Of a stretch of DNA of 29,371 nt, positions 22,542 to 28,213 are shown in pieces; position 1 is the stretch's first letter, and every line of letters begins with the position of its first letter. The notes beneath the pieces were generated by a model. It was not told the DNA's origin. It did not search any database and saw nothing but the letters and a program-made list of their open reading frames with translations. Source of the stretch: a virus. The position numbers and the translations under genes were made by a program. The stretch spans positions 1 to 29,371 of IMG/VR virus record IMGVR_UViG_3300032297_000837; one strand, 5' to 3'.

Positions 22542-24476
22542 TTAAGCAGATATGTCTACAAGCTCACAATTTCCATCTGAACTGCAGGCAAGGGTAGCAT
22601 TGGTAGATGTGCCATCCTCTGTCTCATAAAAAGATAAATCTTCCCAGCGAATATCTTTAGGCATCTTTGCGACAAGTGCATCGTATTCAGCCTTATCTAC
22701 TTCTTGATATGGGGCCTGCTTGTATGAGTGATCTGAGTGTGGAAGGAATGAAATTCCAGATACCTCGTCAAAATGCTTATACACCCATGCTCCTACTTCC
22801 ATCCACTCATCTTCTTTTACAGAAACTGTAATTGATGGCTTGTGCTCACACCATGCACGTTGGTAAACCAACCAAATGTTTAGGTGCTCAATAGCAGTAA
22901 GATCATTTCTAACAATTGCACCCTCTGGTGCCTTTACTGGGAATGAAAATACGTATGTATCATTTGGCTTCATTACATCATCTTCTACTGGAATCCCCAC
23001 CTCTTTAAGGAAGGTAGAAATTGGATCTCCCTTTGAACCACGAACAGTTCTAATATAGTATGGGGAATGCCAAGCATGCATTCCTGAAGATACCCCGACC
23101 AATTGAGATACTGTTCCAGAAGGCTTTACACAAGTAATAGCGGCAGACTCAGGAATCCCAATTTTCCCAGCCTCTTCTTTATTCTTTGCTCTTGCTGCTT
23201 CTCTAAGGGTCATTAAGAATGACTCTAGTGCAACTAAATCTTGTTTGCCTGACATAAACTTATGCCCAAACTGTCCAGTCAAAGAAACTCCTAGTAAGCG
23301 TTCCTCTTCTGTGTTATCTTTCCAAATCTTACGTAGGTACTTAAAGTCTGTAAGAGTAGACTGCCAGGTTCCAAGAATAGTTGCTAGTTCTACTTTACGT
23401 TCAATATCTTTCTTTGTATCATTTTCACGTAGTACGACTTCTGAAAGATTACAAAACTGGTAAGGACGTAGAATAATCTCTGAACACGGGTTAGTTCCAT
23501 AGTGTATATCTGGATCTCTTCTTCCATACTTGGCTGCTTGGGCTTGAGCTGCGGCCACATTGTATATGCCTCGTTCTCCTGATTTTGAATCATATAGAGA
23601 TTTCCATTCTGCAATAAATTGCTCCATCTCTGGCTTGCGTGAATACGCAACAGAGTTATTAGACAAGGCACGTTGTGGGCTTGCTTCCCACCAGTTACCT
23701 GACTTTGCCTGCGCCATTTCAATATCATTAATATTAGAAAGAGAAATCATTGCTGAGCGACGAACTCCTCCTACAACAACCACTTCACCAATCTTGCACA
23801 TAATGTCGTGGCATTCGATTGGCTTTAGATTTCTCCCTGTAGCATTCTTAAACTTTGCAATTGTAAAATCAAACAAGTTAATAAGTGGCTGTGGGCCTGA
23901 AGATCTTCCACCCATTGTCTTAAGTCTTGCCCCTGCTGGTCTTACCTTAGAAACATCAATTGCTGGAATCTGTCCAGACCAAAGTAGTGCTAGCAACTCA
24001 CGGTATGCTTTAGCCCAGCCCTGCTTTGAGTCTTCTACTGTAATAACTGTAGTTGACTTTTCTAAAGTTTCTGGGACGGCAGGAAGCTTATTGATGTACT
24101 TATACTCAACAGAGAATCCTACACCTGTACCGCACATAAGGATATACATAGTCTCATCAAATGAACGTGGTGAATCAACTGGTAAGAAAGCACAGTTATA
24201 TCCAGCTACATTATCTCTTTCTAATGCTGCTCCTGAAGTCATAACAGAACGCATTGATGGCATGACATTTCGTTCAAAGACGAACTCTTTTAATTCCGCA
24301 ACAAGCTTCTCATTTGGAATATAATTATGGTTCTTTTCTAGATGGCCAAGCATGAAGTTAAAATATCTATCTACTGTTTCACCCCAAGTCTCACGACGAT
24401 TATCTTCTGATATCCATCTTGCATATCTTGATAACGCAATGAAATTTTCGTATGGGTTTGCAATAGTCTTAGACAT
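22542..24476 (-). CDS. nrdJ: Adenosylcobalamin-dependent ribonucleoside-triphosphate reductase (class II)
   Basis: This 644-aa protein reduces ribonucleotides to deoxyribonucleotides for phage DNA synthesis, using coenzyme B12. The active-site set is clear: C95 (GYNCAFLP) pairs with C342 (FCNLSE) as the redox couple; the NPCSE motif holds N329, radical Cys C331 and E333; a C-terminal shuttle pair is C631-x5-C637 (ACSSDGNC). GTGVGFSVE (116-124) and KPSGTVSQLVG (451-461) are typical of the monomeric class II type. It is shorter than the best-known bacterial monomeric enzyme (about 740 aa), as is common in phages. AAGG lies about nine bases before the ATG. Its position beside late lysis and tail genes is unusual. 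Confidence 0.96.
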   Translation of the reverse strand: MSKTIANPYENFIALSRYARWISEDNRRETWGETVDRYFNFMLGHLEKNHNYIPNEKLVAELKEFVFERNVMPSMRSVMTSGAALERDNVAGYNCAFLPVDSPRSFDETMYILMCGTGVGFSVEYKYINKLPAVPETLEKSTTVITVEDSKQGWAKAYRELLALLWSGQIPAIDVSKVRPAGARLKTMGGRSSGPQPLINLFDFTIAKFKNATGRNLKPIECHDIMCKIGEVVVVGGVRRSAMISLSNINDIEMAQAKSGNWWEASPQRALSNNSVAYSRKPEMEQFIAEWKSLYDSKSGERGIYNVAAAQAQAAKYGRRDPDIHYGTNPCSEIILRPYQFCNLSEVVLRENDTKKDIERKVELATILGTWQSTLTDFKYLRKIWKDNTEEERLLGVSLTGQFGHKFMSGKQDLVALESFLMTLREAARAKNKEEAGKIGIPESAAITCVKPSGTVSQLVGVSSGMHAWHSPYYIRTVRGSKGDPISTFLKEVGIPVEDDVMKPNDTYVFSFPVKAPEGAIVRNDLTAIEHLNIWLVYQRAWCEHKPSITVSVKEDEWMEVGAWVYKHFDEVSGISFLPHSDHSYKQAPYQEVDKAEYDALVAKMPKDIRWEDLSFYETEDGTSTNATLACSSDGNCELVDISA

Positions 24477-24489
24477 TTTATAATACCTT

Positions 24490-24541
24490 TTTCTCCGCCT
24501 GGCGGTTAATTTAAATTTAGTGTGAAGATCCTATTCTACCA
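24490..24541 (-). promoter_or_regulatory. Promoter and small palindrome upstream of the reductase gene
   Basis: On the minus strand TGGTAGAAT (24533-24541) is an extended -10 identical to the one before the holin. The leader then carries a compact palindrome CCGCCTGGCGG-type stem (about 24495-24505) before the ribosome site. No cobalamin riboswitch could be recognised in this 88-bp spacer. Confidence 0.42.
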
Positions 24542-24564
24542 AAGAACAGTTAAAAGGGGAAGTC

Positions 24565-25566
24565 CTAGGAAAATTTTTCTACTAAATGTTGAAAGGCTTT
24601 CTTAGTCAACTGATCCCAATTATAATCTTCATGTATTTTATCTGCTTGAGCAAAATAATATCCAGAATAACCTTTATAATCAATAGATACATCACGCATT
24701 AGTTGTTCTAAATGTTTTGCATCTGGTTTAAACATTTTTCCAATGTACTCATCGCCAACAGATTTAGGTAAAGTCTCATCTGTAAGTTTAGATTTTAATT
24801 TGAGTGGTCCCATATAGTCCACATAGTGAGACCAATCATATGTTGATATAACTGGCATACCTGTTGCTAAACCTTGAAGCGGTATGAAACCAAAACCTTC
24901 TCCCCAAGTAGGGTATAACAAAACATGGTGGCTATGATACAGAGAAACAAGATCTGTTTCTGATAACTCTTCTGTAATTAAAGATATATTGTTATGAGCC
25001 ATTTCTGGACTCATAAACTGATTATGTTTATCGTATACCCTAGTAGTATTAAACTTGTGAGCTTTAATTGTTAAATGATAGTTTGGATTTCCGCCGAATA
25101 GCTTAATAAAAGTATCTACTGCTAGTTGTGCATCTTTTCTTGGAGATGGTTCTCCTATGTGTAAAAACTTAAGCGGTTGCCCTTCTCTTAAAACTCTGCG
25201 TTTTGGCTTCCAAATTTTTTCTATACCGTGTGGGTAAACATATATTGGCTTTGTAACACCGTTGTCTTTAAATACTTGTGCACACCAATCTGATGTCGCC
25301 CAGACTTCATCACAAACATTAAATCTTTCAACCCAGTCTGGTCTCATGGAAGTTGATTCCCACGGAGTGTATCCAATCTGATATTGATTTCTGTGTAACT
25401 TATAATGGTGAGGCTGAGTAAAGTTTAATTGAACAGTAGATTTAGGGTTAGCAAAAGATACAGCATGTCCTAAATTATTTAAAGAATTAACAATATTTTT
25501 TCCTGCATAGCCGAAGCCAACGGCAGGATCTAGTCCCGCTTGAATAGTATAATAAGATATATTCAT
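24565..25566 (-). CDS. GT-B fold glycosyltransferase (GT4-like)
   Basis: In this 333-aa protein an N-terminal half with VGFGYAGKNIVNSL (acceptor-side glycine loop) is followed by IYVYPHGIEKIWKP and FLHIGEPSPRKD (about 108-144), the start of the donor domain. LLYPTWGEGFGFIPLQGLATGMPVI (216-240) is the nucleotide-sugar binding block. The usual E-x7-E motif reads E223-x7-Q231 here, so the second acid is replaced by Gln. The protein probably transfers a sugar from an activated donor in the cytoplasm. It is the first gene of the leftward block, with only a weak AGAAAG site before its ATG, and it is divergent from the transglycosylase. Substrate unknown. Confidence 0.85.
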   Translation of the reverse strand: MNISYYTIQAGLDPAVGFGYAGKNIVNSLNNLGHAVSFANPKSTVQLNFTQPHHYKLHRNQYQIGYTPWESTSMRPDWVERFNVCDEVWATSDWCAQVFKDNGVTKPIYVYPHGIEKIWKPKRRVLREGQPLKFLHIGEPSPRKDAQLAVDTFIKLFGGNPNYHLTIKAHKFNTTRVYDKHNQFMSPEMAHNNISLITEELSETDLVSLYHSHHVLLYPTWGEGFGFIPLQGLATGMPVISTYDWSHYVDYMGPLKLKSKLTDETLPKSVGDEYIGKMFKPDAKHLEQLMRDVSIDYKGYSGYYFAQADKIHEDYNWDQLTKKAFQHLVEKFS

Positions 25567-25588
25567 GTTTTCTTTCTGGTTGACTGGC

Positions 25589-25618
25589 TTGACAGGCCTA
25601 TCCTATCAATGTTATGAT
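25589..25618 (+). promoter_or_regulatory. Sigma70-type promoter of the transglycosylase operon
   Basis: A perfect -35 TTGACA (25589-25594), an 18-base spacer and a -10 TATGAT (25613-25618) stand in the divergent gap, giving a short leader of about 27 bases to the chosen start at 25652. A second TTGACT starts nine bases earlier. Confidence 0.8.
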
Positions 25619-25651
25619 TGTAGTTCGTTATCTCTAGAGGAGGAAATGCCA

Positions 25652-26203
25652 ATGGAGAAAATAAAACAACAGGTTAGTGATTTGGCTCATAATCTGGTTA
25701 CAATAGTAATGATAACATTATTTATGTTTCCAGTCCAGCCTACACAAGCCTTAGTAGTAAAACCTTTAGTGAAAACTGAAGCCCAACTAAAGCAAGAAGT
25801 CTTAGATAAGTTCAGTAAAGAAATTTACAAGCCATCTGAGATGCTTACAGACGAAGAGCTAGTATTACTACTCAAGACTGTAGGATTCGAAGGAGTAGGC
25901 CTTAAGAAAGCTTGGTCCATAGCAAAGCGTGAATCTAACGGAAGACCGCTTGCATATAACGGGGATAAGACAACTGGAGATAGTTCTTACGGAATATTCC
26001 AGATAAACATGATTGGAGATCTTGGTCCTGAAAGACTTGAGAAATTCAAACTAGAGAGTAACAGAGAGTTATTCGACCCAGTAACAAACGCAGAGATAAC
26101 GTATTATATGACCAACGGCGGTATAGATTGGTCGGCTTGGAAGGGTATGACCCCAAAAGCTAAGGAATGGCTATTGCAATTCCCGATTGATCAGAAAAAG
26201 TAG
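25652..26203 (+). CDS. Exported lytic transglycosylase / lysozyme-like protein
   Basis: This 183-aa protein has a signal peptide: charged MEKIKQQ, hydrophobic core around 15-28, and PTQA before a likely cleavage near residue 33. The C-terminal catalytic domain shows AWSIAKRESNGRP with the catalytic Glu at 94, SSYGIFQIN (111-119) and DPVTNAEITYYM, the standard SLT/goose-lysozyme-like order. It would cut peptidoglycan strands outside the membrane, for lysis or for DNA entry. The ATG at 25652 is chosen because GGAGG is eight bases upstream; the ATG at 25646 is too close to it. It is the first gene of a short rightward operon with its own strong promoter. Confidence 0.85.
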   Translation: MEKIKQQVSDLAHNLVTIVMITLFMFPVQPTQALVVKPLVKTEAQLKQEVLDKFSKEIYKPSEMLTDEELVLLLKTVGFEGVGLKKAWSIAKRESNGRPLAYNGDKTTGDSSYGIFQINMIGDLGPERLEKFKLESNRELFDPVTNAEITYYMTNGGIDWSAWKGMTPKAKEWLLQFPIDQKK

Positions 26204-26208
26204 GTCAA

Positions 26209-26415
26209 ATGCAGATACAATATGTATCTAAGTACATAGCCTTATCAGAAGAGGGCCTTGTTCCTAGACTTGAATGTCCCATGGATCAGGGCTCTCTTCT
26301 ATGTAACTTAGATTTAGAAGACAACATTTATTTATACTGCCTCTCCTGTAATTACAAGAACTACATAGGACTAGAAGTATATGAGAACTTAGTGAAAGAA
26401 GTCAACAATGTCTGA
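26209..26415 (+). CDS. Small zinc-ribbon protein
   Basis: In this 68-aa protein C-x7-C (CPMDQGSLLC) and C-x2-C (YCLSC) are arranged as in a zinc ribbon, with acidic stretches between them. The start lies five bases after the transglycosylase stop, with a GTAGG site. Small zinc ribbons of this kind are frequent in phages. Binding to DNA, RNA or protein cannot be told apart from sequence. Confidence 0.7.
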   Translation: MQIQYVSKYIALSEEGLVPRLECPMDQGSLLCNLDLEDNIYLYCLSCNYKNYIGLEVYENLVKEVNNV

Positions 26416-26581
26416 ACATGGATGTAGTAATTGCAATTGTGGTCAAGGACTACAAATTGAAACAAAAAGTGCGTCGGCGGAAGAAGAGACCATTTATTCA
26501 TATGAATTTGAATCAAATAGCATTTTAGATAAAGACGCTATGGGGCGTGAAATATTTTGGAACGATATGGGGAGACCATAA
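26408..26581 (+). CDS. Small Cys-cluster protein
   Basis: This 57-aa protein (start MSEHGCSNCNCGQG) has C6-x2-C9-x-C11 at its N-terminus, followed by an acidic region (SASAEEETIYSYEFES) and ending WNDMGRP. It overlaps the previous gene by eight bases and the next start as TAATG, which supports coupled translation of three small genes. The Cys cluster could bind a metal. No family is recognised. Confidence 0.65.
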   Translation: MSEHGCSNCNCGQGLQIETKSASAEEETIYSYEFESNSILDKDAMGREIFWNDMGRP

Positions 26582-26784
26582 TGGAAGAAAAAGAATCTCA
26601 AAACATAGAAGACAACCTACCTATGGTGAACTACATAATGCTTCACCGTATTTATGACATGCTAACAATTATGGCAAACGGAGTAGATCCTGAAAAAACA
26701 GCTAAAATGATTGACTATCATGAACAAGGCTTTTTACTTGGGCCCGCACCATCATTTGCTCCATCTGAAGAACCTGTCGACTAG
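26581..26784 (+). CDS. Small protein of unknown function
   Basis: This 67-aa protein (MEEKESQNIED...) is acidic and mostly helical in appearance (LPMVNYIMLHRIYDMLTIMANGVDPEKTAKMIDYHEQG), with a Pro-rich tail. The ATG shares a base with the previous stop (TAATG), and GGGGAG lies six bases upstream. An in-frame TTG further upstream is not needed. The last gene of the rightward operon, it ends just before the small RNA promoter. Confidence 0.65.
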   Translation: MEEKESQNIEDNLPMVNYIMLHRIYDMLTIMANGVDPEKTAKMIDYHEQGFLLGPAPSFAPSEEPVD

Positions 26785-26789
26785 GATGC

Positions 26790-26818
26790 TTGACATATAA
26801 AATATTCCATATTACAAT
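26790..26818 (+). promoter_or_regulatory. Near-consensus promoter of a small RNA
   Basis: TTGACA (26790-26795), a 17-base spacer and TACAAT (26813-26818) make this one of the best sigma70-type promoters of the window. Transcription would start near 26825. No ribosome site plus reading frame follows it. Confidence 0.8.
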
Positions 26819-26824
26819 TAAGAT

Positions 26825-26920
26825 GTGTAGGTGACGGCAGCAATGTCTCCCTATATAATGTGTAGTAATACACTAGAAAAACCCAATCGGATCCGCCTCT
26901 GATTGGGATTTTTTCTTTTT
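26825..26920 (+). ncRNA. Predicted structured small RNA, about 95 nt
   Basis: Between the strong promoter and a Rho-independent terminator lies a short non-coding stretch that folds into three stems. Stem 1 pairs 26828-26831 with 26850-26853 and 26833-26835 with 26845-26847, around a GGCAGCAAT loop. Stem 2 pairs GTGTA (26860-26864) with TACAC (26869-26873), closed by a GTAA loop of GNRA type. Stem 3 is the terminator. There is no convincing reading frame. I do not recognise a known family; it is not a tRNA or tmRNA. A phage regulatory RNA is the inference. Confidence 0.65.
26882..26920. terminator. Rho-independent terminator, probably bidirectional
   Basis: CCCAATC (26882-26888) pairs with GATTGGG (26901-26907) and is followed by a T-rich run (26908-26920). 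On the other strand the same stem is followed by GGG then five T, so it may also stop leftward transcription. Confidence 0.85.
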
Positions 26921-27160
26921 ATAGATAGTATTTATATAATACGGGCAATATGGACATATAGTGCAATTAGTGCGAAAAAAGTGCGCCGAAAATAGAAGCC
27001 CATCTTTCCCATATGTGATCATTTCTAAAATATGCCATATAAGCCCTCTAAGAGGGTTCTAAAGCCCTAACGGGTCATATTTGGTATCTCCGATACTAAG
27101 ACCCTTAAAAGGGCGGGAGAAAAAAGATTAGGGACTTTACCCTATAGATATAACATACGT
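26921..27160. other. Non-coding spacer with short AGTGC repeats and a hairpin array
   Basis: No gene is supported in this 240-bp stretch. At 26960-26985 there are three AGTGC(A/G) repeats 9 and 11 bases apart. At 27044-27144 five small inverted repeats follow each other: CCCTC/GAGGG (27044-27056), CCC/GGG (27065-27074), GTATC/GATAC (27084-27096), CCCTT/AAGGG (27102-27113) and TAGGG/CCCTA (27129-27144). The last acts as a terminator for the leftward tiny genes. The rest could be a structured RNA, an origin-like element or a regulatory region. Confidence 0.6.
27118..27144 (-). terminator. Terminator of the leftward tiny-gene cluster
   Basis: On the minus strand a TAGGG/CCCTA stem (27129-27144, loop of six) is followed shortly by six T (27120-27125). 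It lies 17 bases after the last stop codon of the tiny-gene cluster. Confidence 0.55.
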
Positions 27161-27241
27161 TTATTTAGCTATATACACCAATGAGTAGTATGCACCAAGG
27201 ATGATTAGTAATGACCATAGGAATGATTTAGAACTGTTCAT
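27161..27241 (-). CDS. 26-aa single-span membrane peptide
   Basis: The peptide starts MNSSKSFLWSLLIILGAYYS and ends VYIAK. Polar ends surround a hydrophobic core of about 17 residues, so it is probably a membrane-inserted miniprotein. It overlaps the upstream 48-aa gene by 14 bases. Its stop is followed by a terminator hairpin. Support comes from the position in a chain of overlapping tiny frames, not from homology. Confidence 0.5.
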   Translation of the reverse strand: MNSSKSFLWSLLIILGAYYSLVYIAK

Positions 27242-27374
27242 TGTCTATATCTTCATTTAGGTCAAAATCAAAGATACTTTCTTGCTGTCCCGCCCAATTT
27301 AAAAATTTAGATAGAGCAAGACCTGAGAAGACTGCTGTCGCAGTTAAAGCAATTAAAGCATAGATCTTTTTCAT
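27228..27374 (-). CDS. 48-aa membrane-anchored small protein
   Basis: MKKIYALIALTATAVFSGLA is an N-terminal membrane or signal segment, followed by LSKFLNWAGQQESIF and an acidic tail (DFDLNEDIDNEQF). The start overlaps the stop of the 25-aa peptide as ATGA. The KK-start followed by a hydrophobic stretch is typical of single-pass or exported small proteins. No family is recognised. Confidence 0.6.
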   Translation of the reverse strand: MKKIYALIALTATAVFSGLALSKFLNWAGQQESIFDFDLNEDIDNEQF

Positions 27375-27448
27375 ATGTTTCCTGTCATATATGCAATTAA
27401 AAGAACCACTATTGGTCCAAATATAATTGTTGCTTGAATCCAGTTCAC
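27371..27448 (-). CDS. 25-aa single-span membrane peptide (GTG start)
   Basis: The peptide starts MNWIQATIIFGPIVVLLIAY and is almost entirely one membrane span. Its GTG start overlaps the stop of the 43-aa gene (GTGA), and its own stop overlaps the next ATG (ATGA). Two four-base overlaps in a row are strong evidence for coupled translation, although the peptide is very short. Confidence 0.5.
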   Translation of the reverse strand: MNWIQATIIFGPIVVLLIAYMTGNI

Positions 27449-27576
27449 TTAGATTCTCTAGCTTTCATAACGTATGCGTATTCCATGCCATGTGCCATGC
27501 AGTATCCAATAGATGGATCATCTTTTCTAAATACAAATGATGGCAATGGGCATGTATGTGCAGAACATCTATTCAT
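27445..27576 (-). CDS. 43-aa Cys/His mini-protein
   Basis: The protein starts MNRCSAHTCPLPSF and carries YCMAHGMEY around residues 25-33. Putative metal ligands are C4, C9 (with H7 between), C26 and H29. C26 and H29 stand at the same positions as in the 36-aa protein just upstream. An extended -10 box (TGGTATAAT) lies six bases before the ATG, so it is probably read from a leaderless mRNA. It heads the chain of tiny overlapping genes. Confidence 0.62.
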   Translation of the reverse strand: MNRCSAHTCPLPSFVFRKDDPSIGYCMAHGMEYAYVMKARESK

Positions 27577-27582
27577 ATTCGT

Positions 27583-27591
27583 ATTATACCA
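27583..27591 (-). promoter_or_regulatory. Extended -10 promoter, leaderless
   Basis: On the minus strand TGGTATAAT matches the extended -10 (TGnTATAAT) perfectly. The hexamer is separated from the ATG by six bases, which places the transcription start at the start codon. Confidence 0.65.
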
Positions 27592-27596
27592 TAATC

Positions 27597-27707
27597 CTAG
27601 TCAACTGTAATATTTAATGCATGATCTGAACAGTAATAGATTATCTTACCCTCTAGGGTTAACTTAGATGTATATGAGAGCTTGTCGCAATATGTACAAA
27701 AGTTCAT
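27597..27707 (-). CDS. 36-aa Cys/His mini-protein
   Basis: The protein starts MNFCTYCDKLSYTSKL. C4-x2-C7 and C26-x2-H29 (YYCSDH) form a minimal zinc-finger-like arrangement. Length and ligand spacing parallel the 43-aa protein encoded next. The ATG overlaps the stop of the HNH gene (ATGA), with AGAAGG upstream, so it is co-translated with it. Confidence 0.6.
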   Translation of the reverse strand: MNFCTYCDKLSYTSKLTLEGKIIYYCSDHALNITVD

Positions 27708-27988
27708 GATGCCTTCTTTCCGTGCTTTCTCATATGAGTTCTTACTCTATGACAATTTGAGCAAACTATTTCGCATTTGGCTATTTCTTCATCCAGACGT
27801 TTCTTAGATAACGTATTGATTAGTTCCGCCACATTTGAATGCTTCCGCCCACGAACATGATCAAAGTCCATCATATAATAGGGATACGAAACCTTACAAT
27901 CCATACAAGGATTCTTTTCTTTAAGATCTTTTAAATATTGCGCCAGGAATTCTTTTTGTTTCTTGATCGATATCTTCTCTGGAGACAT
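27704..27988 (-). CDS. HNH endonuclease-family protein
   Basis: This 94-aa protein shows the HNH layout: a zinc pair C28-x2-C31, the catalytic region DFDHVRG with H44, a central helix, and the second zinc pair C76-x2-C79 followed by H80 (VCSNCHR). Compact HNH proteins of this size occur in phages as DNA packaging nicking enzymes, homing-type endonucleases or free-standing nucleases. No terminase gene is in the window to support packaging. A TATAAT lies six bases before the ATG and no properly spaced ribosome site is present, so leaderless translation is likely. Confidence 0.87.
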   Translation of the reverse strand: MSPEKISIKKQKEFLAQYLKDLKEKNPCMDCKVSYPYYMMDFDHVRGRKHSNVAELINTLSKKRLDEEIAKCEIVCSNCHRVRTHMRKHGKKAS

Positions 27989-27994
27989 ACCCCT

Positions 27995-28000
27995 ATTATA
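27995..28000 (-). promoter_or_regulatory. -10 box of the HNH gene, leaderless arrangement
   Basis: TATAAT on the minus strand is followed by six bases and then the ATG of the HNH gene, the same geometry as at 27583-27591. An overlapping second TATAAT lies five bases upstream. Confidence 0.55.
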
Positions 28001-28015
28001 TTATAGATTTTTTAG

Positions 28016-28165
28016 TTATGCGATCTCTGTTGTGCTTACAAGAGTTTGAACCATTGATAGTTGATTAGCTTGTCCAGCTTCCAACTTTGTCTTTGCATCT
28101 TCTTCTGATTCTGCAATTACCGCTACCTGAATAGCAATATCGTATTTGTAGACATTCATTGTCAT
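28016..28165 (-). CDS. 49-aa small protein of unknown function
   Basis: The protein starts MTMNVYKYDIAIQVAVIAES, continues EEDAKTKLEAGQANQL and ends VSTTEIA. It has a beta-strand, helix and beta-strand pattern. AGGA lies six bases before the ATG at 28165, so that start is preferred over the ATG at 28159. A promoter with flanking palindromes precedes it (28174-28213). Phage proteins of the type V.V.A.SEEDAK..L are common but have no named function. Confidence 0.68.
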   Translation of the reverse strand: MTMNVYKYDIAIQVAVIAESEEDAKTKLEAGQANQLSMVQTLVSTTEIA

Positions 28166-28173
28166 TATTAATC

Positions 28174-28213
28174 CTAGTCGACTAGTTTATACATTCTACT
28201 AAATGTTAGTAAA
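28174..28213 (-). promoter_or_regulatory. Promoter with palindromic operator-like sites
   Basis: On the minus strand TTTACT (28208-28213), 16 bases and TATAAA (28186-28191) form a promoter. A perfect 6+3+6 inverted repeat TACTAA/TTAGTA (28197-28211) overlaps the -35 and spacer. A perfect 12-bp palindrome CTAGTCGACTAG (28174-28185) covers the expected start site. Both are good places for a repressor to bind. Confidence 0.55.

Noticed and set aside
23560-24324. 254-codon open frame on the plus strand
   Set aside because: It is the shadow of the ribonucleotide reductase gene, whose frame has all catalytic motifs.
24477-24564. Possible cobalamin riboswitch before the B12-dependent reductase
   Set aside because: The spacer is too short and lacks the B12-box-like conserved words; only a small palindrome is present.
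26934-26939. TATAAT followed by an ATG as a leaderless gene
   Set aside because: The ATG at 26950 opens only a three-codon frame.
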